In this document: positions 38,752-45,897 of the stretch, one piece after another
How positions within the stretch are numbered: the stretch's first letter is position 1
Layout: the number at the start of each line of letters is the position of its first letter
Assembly (NCBI GenBank): GCA_018003035.1
Contig: JAGNEX010000006.1
Span: 1 to 64,000, forward strand
Reading direction: 5' to 3'
Length of the DNA stretch: 64,000 bases
DNA from: Acidimicrobiia bacterium
GTDB lineage: Bacteria > Actinomycetota > Acidimicrobiia > IMCC26256 > JAGNEX01
The notes under the pieces: model-generated
What the model saw: only the letters and a program-made list of their open reading frames with translations
Databases searched by the model: none
What the model was told of the DNA's origin: nothing
Made by a program: the position numbers and the translations under genes

Positions 38752-38768
38752 GCCAGTCGAAAAGAGTA
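38737..38768. promoter_or_regulatory. Back-to-back -10 boxes of crgA and the DUF881 gene
   Basis: On the plus strand TACACT (38737-38742) ends 7 nt before the crgA ATG. On the minus strand TACTCT (38768-38763) ends 11 nt before the DUF881 ATG. Neither gene has a ribosome site, so leaderless or near-leaderless divergent transcripts are suggested. No convincing -35 boxes were seen. Confidence 0.45.
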
Positions 38769-38980
38769 AGCGTTCCCGTTACACCCCGCCTAAGGACCGC
38801 TCGGTCGAGCACAGCCCTGCGTGGCTTCCGATCACCGCCGCGGTCCTGCTGGGGCTCGGGACGATCGTAATCATCGCCAACTACTTGAACTTGCTGCCCG
38901 GTGATGCCGAGCCGCGAAACCTGTACATCGGGTTGCTGTTCATCACCGCTGGCTTCTTGCTTCTGACCCGCTGGCGCTGA
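38750..38980 (+). CDS. crgA: Cell division protein CrgA
   Basis: This 76-residue protein has a basic N-terminal tail (EKSKRSRYTPPKDR) and two transmembrane helices (about 25-45, ITAAVLLGLGTIVIIANYLN; about 55-73, NLYIGLLFITAGFLLLTRW) flanking a NLLPGDAEPRN loop. This is the CrgA/UPF0233 layout; mycobacterial CrgA recruits divisome proteins such as FtsZ-, FtsI- and PknA/B-associated partners. The ATG overlaps the divergent DUF881 start codon, and TACACT lies 7 nt upstream without a ribosome site, so I expect a leaderless mRNA. A DnaA-box-like palindrome follows the stop codon. Confidence 0.9.
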   Translation: MPVEKSKRSRYTPPKDRSVEHSPAWLPITAAVLLGLGTIVIIANYLNLLPGDAEPRNLYIGLLFITAGFLLLTRWR

Positions 38981-39013
38981 GTTACCTACACCCCTGGAAT
39001 AACACAGCTGTAG

Positions 39014-39050
39014 TTATCCACCGAGTTATCCACAGCTGTGGATAACTCGG
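39014..39050. repeat. Perfect 30-bp palindrome containing DnaA boxes, plus a third box
   Basis: Positions 39021-39050 are a gapless palindrome with half-site CCGAGTTATCCACAG. It contains TTATCCACA (39026-39034) and its reverse TGTGGATAA (39037-39045), both exact consensus DnaA boxes. TTATCCACC (39014-39022) adds an 8/9 match. CACAGCTGT occurs at 39003-39011 and again at 39031-39039. It lies between the convergent crgA and zinc-ribbon membrane protein genes, so it could also act as a bidirectional terminator. A replication-related role is an inference. Confidence 0.75.
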
Positions 39051-39064
39051 TTACTTTGTAGGGA

Positions 39065-39448
39065 CTACCCCTCTGAGTCTTCGGTTTCCCTGATCCACCA
39101 GGGATTTTCTTCGCCGACGCCGCCAGCGGGCACAGGATCCATCGGTTCGCGACAGTGGCGAGGGGCGTTTGGCACTTCACCCGTGGGCGCTAGCGTCATG
39201 TGGACAATCGCCCCGCAGACCCCACAGCGGAACGCGTAGTCCACCTGTTCGAGGTCTTCATCGTCGGGCACATTGGTCGGCGGAACGCCAGCGAAGCCGC
39301 GGACCGTTCCCGCGCCAATCAGGTAGATCACAAGTGCGGCAACCAGTGCGATGGCCACTTTGATCAGACCGTTCTGACCGTCGATCACAAACCCGAGGAC
39401 AAGCGCCAGGACTACCCCGGTAATCCCCGCGATCTCTCTACGACTCAT
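39065..39448 (-). CDS. Small membrane protein with C-terminal zinc-ribbon-like segment
   Basis: This 127-residue protein has two predicted transmembrane helices near the N-terminus (about 8-24 and 30-50) and a soluble C-terminal part with FRCGVCGAIVHMTLAP followed by APRHCREPMDPV. This gives three cysteines plus histidines in a ribbon-like arrangement. The product family is not one I can name with certainty. Metal binding is inferred from spacing only. AGGAGCCAAGG precedes the ATG at 39448. It is convergent with crgA, with the DnaA-box palindrome between them. Confidence 0.65.
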   Translation of the reverse strand: MSRREIAGITGVVLALVLGFVIDGQNGLIKVAIALVAALVIYLIGAGTVRGFAGVPPTNVPDDEDLEQVDYAFRCGVCGAIVHMTLAPTGEVPNAPRHCREPMDPVPAGGVGEENPWWIRETEDSEG

Positions 39449-39571
39449 CCTTGGCTCCTGCGACAGGGCATTGGTGACCTATTCAATACTGGGTTCACCG
39501 CGATATCTCAGTGTATGGCGGCCTTCCCGCGCGGGCCTTTGCGGGCCAGCAACTACCCCGATGGCGGCCGG

Positions 39572-40780
39572 TCACAAGCCAACCTGAAGGATGGTCACCC
39601 CAACCGAACCGGTGGCACCGATCGTGCATTCCAGCCCGAGAGTTGGCCGCTTTTGCTCAACAGCGCGGGCTATCAGACGAAGGGTTCTGCGCAGGGGCTC
39701 GACCCCTCCACACAGCCCTGACGACAGGGCTCCACCCCAGGGGTTGACGCACTCCGCAAGCAGACCAAAGTGCCTCACCAGTGAGAGCGGCAATACCGGG
39801 TCTGCGTCGTCAACCTCCCAAAGCTGGATGTCGCCGACAAGCAGTTCGGCCGCCGCGGCGGTCACCTCAATCAAGTCGAGCATTCGCTCAAACGACGTAG
39901 CGACCGGACCTGCCGATTCGGAACATGCGACCACGCGAGCGCTCGGCAGATGACTGAGCTGCCTGTTAGACAGCAATAACGCTGCCGCGCCGTCGGCGCC
40001 GCGAGCAACGTTCTTGCTGGTCAACAGGCCATCGGCCGACAACAGCGCCGGCGCTGCACTCATCTGACTCAAACTGGGCGTTCGGGACCAACTCGGTCCG
40101 TCGCCTTGCTTGCGGTCGAGAACCGTCAGCTCGGCTCGACGTGCCGTCGTTTGGCGGCCTGCGGCGCGGGCGTCGTAGGCCCATTCATCCACAGCTCGCC
40201 GGTCGATGCCGTTTGCCGAAGCAAAGCGTTCTGAGAGCTGGCGCCTGGCCGGCCACTCGTGCCGTTGGCGAGCGGTTGACCCCAGCGGAGCGCCGATTCC
40301 CAGTTCGGTACCGCTGCCAAACGGCATGCGGGTTTCGACGTCCACCCCGACGACCAGCCGAACACCGGGCAGCTCGACGGCATCGTGCAGGGCCAGTTGA
40401 CCACCGCGGCGCTCACCGTCGAACGTCCGCCCCGTCCACGCTTCCAGGCCTGACCCGGTGCACAGCACTTGGCCAGCATTCATGCTCAGCTCCCCGAGCG
40501 GGGTGGCCGTAGCAAAATGGCAGCGTCCATGCCCTTCAAATGCGTCGGGCTCGCGATCTCGAAGAATCTCGACCAGCTGCGCTGCAAGATCGATGGCGTG
40601 AGTATCGGCCCATACACCGTCGGGGGCGCCCCACGCGGTCCTGAGACCGCCGACAAAGGTCGCTCGCGTCGGCAGTGAAATCGACGCACAACCATGGGCA
40701 AGCCCGACCGTCCACTGTGGTGAACTTGGCTGAAGGCCATCGTCGAAATCCGACCGTTGTGGCGCGTGGTCAGCGGTCAT
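39572..40780 (-). CDS. Thiolase-superfamily protein with degenerate active site
   Basis: This 402-residue protein has the thiolase layout: N-terminal TFVGGLRTAWGAPDGVWADT, a nucleophile-region Cys in GQVLCTGSGLEAW, a GADGAAALLLSN block, and the C-terminal NPWGGALSSG and ECTIGATGSVG (second Cys position). The GHP motif that carries the catalytic His of thiolases reads GLCGG here, and the NEAFA motif reads WEVDDA. Both Cys positions therefore seem kept while His and Asn are lost, arguing against ordinary Claisen/thiolytic activity. It may be a non-catalytic partner or act in lipid transfer-like chemistry; the role is unknown. The start is ATG 40780; a TTG 18 bp upstream is possible. Next to a hot-dog thioesterase gene. 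Confidence 0.7.
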   Translation of the reverse strand: MTADHAPQRSDFDDGLQPSSPQWTVGLAHGCASISLPTRATFVGGLRTAWGAPDGVWADTHAIDLAAQLVEILRDREPDAFEGHGRCHFATATPLGELSMNAGQVLCTGSGLEAWTGRTFDGERRGGQLALHDAVELPGVRLVVGVDVETRMPFGSGTELGIGAPLGSTARQRHEWPARRQLSERFASANGIDRRAVDEWAYDARAAGRQTTARRAELTVLDRKQGDGPSWSRTPSLSQMSAAPALLSADGLLTSKNVARGADGAAALLLSNRQLSHLPSARVVACSESAGPVATSFERMLDLIEVTAAAAELLVGDIQLWEVDDADPVLPLSLVRHFGLLAECVNPWGGALSSGLCGGVEPLRRTLRLIARAVEQKRPTLGLECTIGATGSVGVTILQVGL

Positions 40781-40921
40781 GTGTCCAGGTGTTCCCAACC
40801 GGCTCGAAAGATCGGATGCTACAAGTCGGCTTGTCGCTACTTGCAGCTAGGTGAGGCGGCCGTGCCGTTGCGCACGCCCTGGTCCGAGAGGCGGATCGAT
40901 TGTCGCTGATATCGTGCCCGA

Positions 40922-41329
40922 ATGCGCGATATGGACAAGTGGTTGGGCGACGGTGGAATGCCGATTCTGGGCGAGGTAGGACTCGATCTCGACCAGTACG
41001 GCCAGGGGTGGGTCAGTGGGACATGGACCCCCACCAACAAGGCGCTCAATCCGGCGGGCGGTCTCCACGGCGGCGTGCAAACGATGGTCCATGATGCGCT
41101 GCAGAACTTTGCCGCGTCGGCAGCCCTCGAAAAGGGGGAGTTTGGCACCACCCTCGAACTGAAAGTCTCGATGCAGCGCGGCGGCACCGACCAGCAGGTG
41201 ACGGTCAGAGGCGAAGTGGTGCGAATCACCCGTTCCGTAGCGATGCTCGAATCGTGGGTTCGCAATCTTGAGGGCGAAGTGATCAGCCACGGGACAGGAA
41301 CCATGCTCCTCCGGCGGCGCCAGGCCTGA
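40922..41329 (+). CDS. PaaI-type hot-dog thioesterase
   Basis: This 135-residue single hot-dog-fold protein has LNPAGGLHGGVQTMVHDALQ (helix and HGG turn of PaaI-type acyl-CoA thioesterases), TTLELKVSMQR and VTVRGEVVRITRSVAMLES. Such enzymes hydrolyse CoA thioesters; the substrate is unknown. It is divergent from the thiolase-like gene across 141 bp. TATCGT (40910-40915) ends 6 nt before the ATG at 40922 and no ribosome site is present, so it may be leaderless. Convergent with ppk2. Confidence 0.82.
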   Translation: MRDMDKWLGDGGMPILGEVGLDLDQYGQGWVSGTWTPTNKALNPAGGLHGGVQTMVHDALQNFAASAALEKGEFGTTLELKVSMQRGGTDQQVTVRGEVVRITRSVAMLESWVRNLEGEVISHGTGTMLLRRRQA

Positions 41330-41381
41330 GAGGCTGACGGCGTGCCGAACGCGCTACCGGCGTCCTCGCGCCGCCAGTCGA

Positions 41382-42194
41382 TCATTCGGGAATGATCGTC
41401 CCCTCGATGCCAGCCGCTGGCTCCGGGTAGGACATGTCGAAGCCCTCAAGAGTTCGGACGACTATTTCGGACACGATCACATTGCGGTACCAGTTGCGGT
41501 TCGCGGGGATGACCCACCACGGTGCCCACTCGGTGGACGTGCGATTGAGCATCGCTGTAAAAGCATCCTGGTAGCTGTTCCAGTAGCCCCGCTCTTCCAG
41601 ATCGGCTTCGCTGAACTTCCAGCGTTTGGCCGGGTTATCGATCCGATCCTGAAGGCGCTCGCGCTGTTCCTCGCGGCTGACGTTTAAAAACAGCTTGAGC
41701 ACGGTAGTGCCCTCTTCCACCAACATTTTCTCGAAGTTATTGATCTGCTCGTAGCGCTTCTCCCACCTGTCTTGCGGTACGCGGTTGTGGACGCGAACCA
41801 CCAGAACGTCCTCATAGTGAGAGCGGTTAAAGATGGTGATCTCGCCATTTGCCGGCACCTGCTGGTGAATCCGCCAGAGATAGTCGTGGGCCGCTTCGAC
41901 AGGAGACGGCTTCTTGAAGCTGGCGACCTTGACCCCCTGAGGATTGACGTGGTCAAACACTGACCGAATCGTCCCGTCCTTGCCTCCGGCGTCGAGGCCT
42001 TGCAGAACGATCAGCAGGCGATGCTTACCCTCGGCATAGAGAAGCTCTTGGAGGCGTTCGAGCGACTTGTTCTGGTCGTCGAAGTACTTCTTTCCCGAGT
42101 CTTTTCCACCCGGACACAGGGAATCATCGTTGGGATCCCAGTCTGCGAGGCTGACGGAACTTCCGGGATTTACCCGATACTTGGCGATCTCCAT
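41382..42194 (-). CDS. ppk2: Polyphosphate kinase 2 family protein
   Basis: This 270-residue PPK2 enzyme transfers phosphate between polyphosphate and a nucleotide. Walker A is VLQGLDAGGKDGTIRSVFDH, Walker B lies in FNRSHYEDVLV, and the lid/basic segment includes REEQRERLQDRIDNPAKRWK. The end GYWNSYQDAFTAMLNRTSTE, WWVIPANRNWYRN is typical. The nucleotide preference (AMP or ADP, class I/III) cannot be settled by eye. The start is ATG 42194 with a weak ribosome site; the upstream 27 codons are not family-like. Divergent from the zinc-ribbon/channel pair. Confidence 0.92.
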   Translation of the reverse strand: MEIAKYRVNPGSSVSLADWDPNDDSLCPGGKDSGKKYFDDQNKSLERLQELLYAEGKHRLLIVLQGLDAGGKDGTIRSVFDHVNPQGVKVASFKKPSPVEAAHDYLWRIHQQVPANGEITIFNRSHYEDVLVVRVHNRVPQDRWEKRYEQINNFEKMLVEEGTTVLKLFLNVSREEQRERLQDRIDNPAKRWKFSEADLEERGYWNSYQDAFTAMLNRTSTEWAPWWVIPANRNWYRNVIVSEIVVRTLEGFDMSYPEPAAGIEGTIIPE

Positions 42195-42249
42195 GGGTGG
42201 ATGATTGCACAGCTCGCCCTGGGAGTCAGCCGACCGAAATCGTGTTGAC

Positions 42250-42555
42250 GTGGGGGCTCGGACCGAGCTGGTCAAACACGCCGGAACACGAACCCAGGAT
42301 CATGAAGGTGCGACAGATACCGTCGACGCGCGTCCCTGCCCGCACTGCACAGCATCAACTCCCGCAAAACCCTTCGCGACGAAACCATTTTTAGCGCGAC
42401 TTCAACGGGTGATTGTTCGTCTCCCGACCACTTACGCCACCAAATGGTGGTGCTTTGAGTGCCGGGAATATCGGACGGGGCAGCTCCTCTCCGTGCCCGT
42501 ACGAACAACAAAGGGAGATAGAGATGCTCGCCATCGAGTGGACTCAAGGGATTGA
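42250..42555 (+). CDS. Possible small zinc-ribbon protein
   Basis: This open frame codes about 101 residues from a GTG at 42250 (a TTG at 42205 is also possible). It contains ARPCPHCTAS and, 37 residues later, KWWCFECREYRTG: two CxxC knuckles separated by a basic stretch, as in small zinc ribbons. No good ribosome site is seen, and the frame runs 32 bp into the next gene in another phase. It fills most of an otherwise gene-free 329-bp gap. It could be a true small gene or a chance frame. Confidence 0.4.
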   Translation: MGARTELVKHAGTRTQDHEGATDTVDARPCPHCTASTPAKPFATKPFLARLQRVIVRLPTTYATKWWCFECREYRTGQLLSVPVRTTKGDRDARHRVDSRD

Positions 42556-43189
42556 AGACGCCTGGTCCGACGTCGCGCAGTTTGTACCCAAGCTGGTTGG
42601 TGCCCTCGCGATCCTTCTGGTCGGTTGGTTTATCGCCAAGATCATCTACCGCGTCACTGTGCGCGTTCTCAACAAAATCGGATTCGACCGTCTGGTCGAC
42701 CGCAGTGGGTTGGGCGTGCACCTGGAACGTGCCGGGTACCCCGATTCGGGCGTACTGCTAGCCAAGATCGTCTACTGGGGCGCGATGTTGATCGTGTTCC
42801 AAATGGCGATTGGCGTCTTTGGCGACAGCGCCGTTCAGGACGCGTTTGACAGCATTCTCGCCTTCCTGCCCAAGTTGTTCATTGCCCTGATCATCGTGGT
42901 GATCACTGGTGCGGTAGCCACCCGCGTCAGCGAAATTGTGAGGAATGCGCTCTCGACCCACGAGTACGCTCCAACCGTTGCCACGTTTGCTTCCGGCGCT
43001 ATCTGGTTGATCGGGATCTTTGCCGCTCTCAATCAAGTTCAGATCGCACAAGACATCGTGGACACCCTGTTCGAGGCCATCACGGCAGCGATCACTGGCA
43101 TCTTGATCATCAAGTTCGGTGTCGGCGGGATTTGGGCGGCGCGTGACCGCTTCTGGCCAAAGGTCTACGACAAGTTCGAAGGCAAATAG
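42524..43189 (+). CDS. Mechanosensitive-channel-like membrane protein (conserved TM-helix repeat family)
   Basis: This 221-residue protein has at least four hydrophobic helices arranged as two similar units. Each begins with an amphipathic segment then FVPKLVGALAILLVGWFIAK (about 18-37) or FLPKLFIALIIVVITGAVAT (about 113-132). This PF05552-type repeat is found in CmpX-like relatives of MscS, but there is no MscS beta-domain. Ion conduction is therefore only a family-level guess. The ATG at 42524 has AAGGGAG at a good distance. It is followed by three hairpins that separate it from the convergent P450 gene. Confidence 0.78.
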   Translation: MLAIEWTQGIEDAWSDVAQFVPKLVGALAILLVGWFIAKIIYRVTVRVLNKIGFDRLVDRSGLGVHLERAGYPDSGVLLAKIVYWGAMLIVFQMAIGVFGDSAVQDAFDSILAFLPKLFIALIIVVITGAVATRVSEIVRNALSTHEYAPTVATFASGAIWLIGIFAALNQVQIAQDIVDTLFEAITAAITGILIIKFGVGGIWAARDRFWPKVYDKFEGK

Positions 43190-43202
43190 GCCAACGACAC
43201 TG

Positions 43203-43277
43203 GCGGACAATTGTCCGCTGGGCCCGGCAACGGGCCCTGAACGGGGGCGGCTGGACTTCGGTCCGGCCGTCCCCGTT
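43203..43277. terminator. Three consecutive hairpins between convergent genes
   Basis: Hairpin 1 is GCGGACAATTGTCCGC (43203-43218), gapless. Hairpin 2 is GGGCCCG-gcaa-CGGGCCC (43220-43237), with a GNRA loop. Hairpin 3 (43240-43277) has a 17-bp stem beginning AACGGGG, with two G-T wobbles, and a TTCG loop, followed by TCG. They start 14 bp after the channel-like gene. The third, with its TTCG loop, is the best terminator candidate and could serve both strands. Confidence 0.7.
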
Positions 43278-43358
43278 TCGCGTTGGCAGACCCCAGCCGT
43301 GCGCGCTCGTAGGGCCCGGAGATCACCAGCTGCCTTGGTGCCGGCTGATCGTCGACCG

Positions 43359-44576
43359 TCAGCGGATGGTCGCCGTGACTGGGATCTCGGCGACGGTTCG
43401 GATGATCATGCGGTTCGACCACCGCACCTCGCCCGCCAAACAAAGCCCACCAAAGCGGTCGAGCAACGCGTCCAGAAGAGCGGCAGCTTGGATGCGGCCC
43501 ATATGGCGCCCCAAACACAGGTGTGGACCTGCCCCGAACTGGAGGTGCTGGCTGGCATCGACGCGGTCGACGATCAGTTCATCCACACTTCGACCCCACC
43601 GGGCCGGGTCACGGTTGGCCGCTCCGAGGCACAGGTAAAGCAGCGAACCCCGCTCGATATCTTGGCCACCGATACGTAGATCGGTGGTCGCTACCCGGCG
43701 TACGAACTGGTTGGGGCCATCAAAGCGCAGCAGCTCCTCTAGCGCGTTGGGCCGCAGATCGGGTTCGTTACGCAGTCGGTCGAGTTGGTCGGGCGCGTTG
43801 AAGAGCGCGACAAGACCGTTACCGATAACTGCGGAGACCGGTTCGTGCCCGGCGACGTAGAGAGTCAGGATTTGGGCCATCAGCTCTTCTTTGGTGAGCT
43901 GATCGCCTTCGTCACTGGCATGGATGAGCTCGCTGAGCAGATCGTCGGCCGGTTCTTGTCGCTTTCGTTCCAGTTGGATTTCGAGGTACTGGAACATGTC
44001 GTCAAGCCCAGAAAGGGCGACAAACCGCTCCTCGTCGGACATGATCGGATCGATCGAACGGGCGACGCACTGAGCCCACCACCGGAACTGAGGGTGATCT
44101 TCTTCAGGTACGCCAAGGATGGTGGAGAAGATCTCAACAGGCAGGGGATAGACGAACTCTTCGACGACATCGAACGGGACGCCCGGTTCTGTTCGGGCGG
44201 CGAGATCGGCAAGGGCCCGGTCGATGAGCTTTGCGATCATCGGAGCAAGGGCCATGATCGCTTTCGGGCGAAACGGCGGAGCCATCAGTCTGCGCAGCCG
44301 TGCATGCGCGGGATCGTCCTGCAAGACGATCGTCTCCGCTGCCCGAGGACGGGCGTCTCGGTGCTCGATCATTCGTTTAACGAACGGAGTTTGTGTGGCG
44401 TTTTCGAGCATCACCGAGCTAGCCGGATCTTTGAGCAGGTTCGCCACGTCGTCATATCCCGTGATGAGCCACCCCGCCAGGAGTTCTGAATACGACACCC
44501 GGCTGGTCTCTTGTAGCGCCCGGTAAGACGGGTATGGCCACGACTGGAAGTCGGGAGCGAGCGGATTGAACTCCAA
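43359..44576 (-). CDS. Cytochrome P450 lacking the conserved I-helix threonine
   Basis: This 405-residue P450 has the K-helix EELLRFDGPNQFVRRV (ExxR) and the haem loop FGAGPHLCLGRHMGRIQ, both intact. In the I-helix the usual (A/G)Gx(D/E)T reads AGHEPVSAV: the acid is kept but Thr is replaced by Pro. That Thr normally helps protonate bound oxygen, so catalysis may be substrate-assisted or atypical. I start at the TTG 44576 (LEFNPLAPDFQSWPY) with GGGGGTGG upstream. A longer frame to 44867 would overlap dinB and is not P450-like. It follows dinB by 73 bp on the same strand. Confidence 0.88.
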   Translation of the reverse strand: MEFNPLAPDFQSWPYPSYRALQETSRVSYSELLAGWLITGYDDVANLLKDPASSVMLENATQTPFVKRMIEHRDARPRAAETIVLQDDPAHARLRRLMAPPFRPKAIMALAPMIAKLIDRALADLAARTEPGVPFDVVEEFVYPLPVEIFSTILGVPEEDHPQFRWWAQCVARSIDPIMSDEERFVALSGLDDMFQYLEIQLERKRQEPADDLLSELIHASDEGDQLTKEELMAQILTLYVAGHEPVSAVIGNGLVALFNAPDQLDRLRNEPDLRPNALEELLRFDGPNQFVRRVATTDLRIGGQDIERGSLLYLCLGAANRDPARWGRSVDELIVDRVDASQHLQFGAGPHLCLGRHMGRIQAAALLDALLDRFGGLCLAGEVRWSNRMIIRTVAEIPVTATIR

Positions 44577-44649
44577 CGAGGTCCACCCCCACAGTGATGT
44601 GCGGCGGCATCTGCCACGGCACGACAGCGAGACGTCAGGGGCGGCAATC

Positions 44650-45897
44650 CTATGGGTCTGGAAGTTTGGGTGCCTCGAAGCCTTCGTCCCTGCCGATGAG
44701 GGATGCTGCCTTCGGCGCCACATCGCCAAACTTTCGGCGAAGCTCGTCGATGGTCGCGTCCAGCGCCGCGTTGCGTGACTGGGATTTAGCCGGCTCCTGT
44801 TTTGGACGCGTTTCCACCAGTTCATCGGCGGGGGTAAGCGCCATCGAGAGTTGGACACCCTGATCATCGATCAATTTGGACACCGAAACGCCGATAAGCG
44901 TGCACCCGCGGGCGGTGATCGATGGAGCAAGATCTGCGAGCAGGCTCACCGCCGCCTCCGCTACCGGACCCGTGACGTCGGTGGCCTGCAGCAAGGTTCT
45001 TGCCCTCGTCACCGAGGTGAAATCACCAAAGCGAACCGCGACGGTGACCGTCGAACAGAGGCGCTCGGATTCTCGAAGTCGCCGCATGACCCTGGAGGAG
45101 TGGGTCAGCAGCAACGCTCTCAGTTCATCGAGATCCCTCGTTCCACCGGCGAGGGCGTGCTGCGAACCAATCGACTTCCGTCGTCGTCCAACGACCACTT
45201 GCCGATGGTCCTGGTGGTGGGCGAGGGAATAAAGATGCCGTCCACTCGCCTTGCCCACGATGGCCTCAAGGGTGTGCTGGTCGATCCGCGCCAAATCCGC
45301 CACGGTATAGATTCCCCGCCGATTGAGACGTTCCGTTGTGACAGGCCCGACGCCCCACAGGGCATTAACCGGCAACGGATAGAGGAATTCGGTTTCGCCG
45401 TCGACGGGCACGACCAGCAGACCGTCCGGTTTGGCTTGGGCACTTGCAACCTTGGCGAGGAACTTCGTGCGGGCGACGCCGACCGTGATGGCGAGACCAA
45501 CTTCGTTGCGGACACGTTCACGCAAACGGTGCCCGATAACGTCGGCGGGTCCAGCGATTTTCCTTAAGCCAGCGACGTCGATGAACGCTTCATCGATCGA
45601 AAGCCCCTCGACCAACGGCGACGTGTCGTTAAAGACGTCGAACACCGCCTTGCTGGCCTCGACGTACGCTTGGAACCTGGGTGCCACCACGACGGCATCG
45701 GGACAGCGGGCAAGGGCGGCACGGGTATTCATCGGGGTCTTGACTCCCCGACCTTTGGCCTCGTAGCTCGCCGCCAACACGATTCCGGTGCCCACGAGAA
45801 CGGGACGCCCGCGGAGCGCTGGTTGGTCGCGCTGTTCGACCGACGCGTAGAACGAGTCGAGATCAGCGTGGAGAATTCCCAGACCTTCGGCGGACAC
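44650..45897 (-). CDS. dinB: DNA polymerase IV (Y-family)
   Basis: This 415-residue translesion polymerase has the first metal site in ILHADLDSFYASVEQRD, the second in GLSIDEAFIDVAGL (the SIDEAF signature), the segment SYEAKGRGVKTPM (YEAK instead of the common YEAR), the helix-hairpin-helix region LPVNALWGVGPVTTERLNRR and a little-finger domain. The C-terminal tail after about 360 is charged and has no obvious beta-clamp motif that I can assert. The start is uncertain: I use the GTG at 45897 just before the first catalytic motif. The open frame continues 139 codons upstream without polymerase homology. No LexA box was identified. Confidence 0.9.
   Translation of the reverse strand: MSAEGLGILHADLDSFYASVEQRDQPALRGRPVLVGTGIVLAASYEAKGRGVKTPMNTRAALARCPDAVVVAPRFQAYVEASKAVFDVFNDTSPLVEGLSIDEAFIDVAGLRKIAGPADVIGHRLRERVRNEVGLAITVGVARTKFLAKVASAQAKPDGLLVVPVDGETEFLYPLPVNALWGVGPVTTERLNRRGIYTVADLARIDQHTLEAIVGKASGRHLYSLAHHQDHRQVVVGRRRKSIGSQHALAGGTRDLDELRALLLTHSSRVMRRLRESERLCSTVTVAVRFGDFTSVTRARTLLQATDVTGPVAEAAVSLLADLAPSITARGCTLIGVSVSKLIDDQGVQLSMALTPADELVETRPKQEPAKSQSRNAALDATIDELRRKFGDVAPKAASLIGRDEGFEAPKLPDP

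Noticed and set aside
44577-44867. N-terminal extension of the second P450
   Set aside because: It would overlap the 3' part of dinB in another phase, and the translation is Arg/Ser-rich without P450 features.
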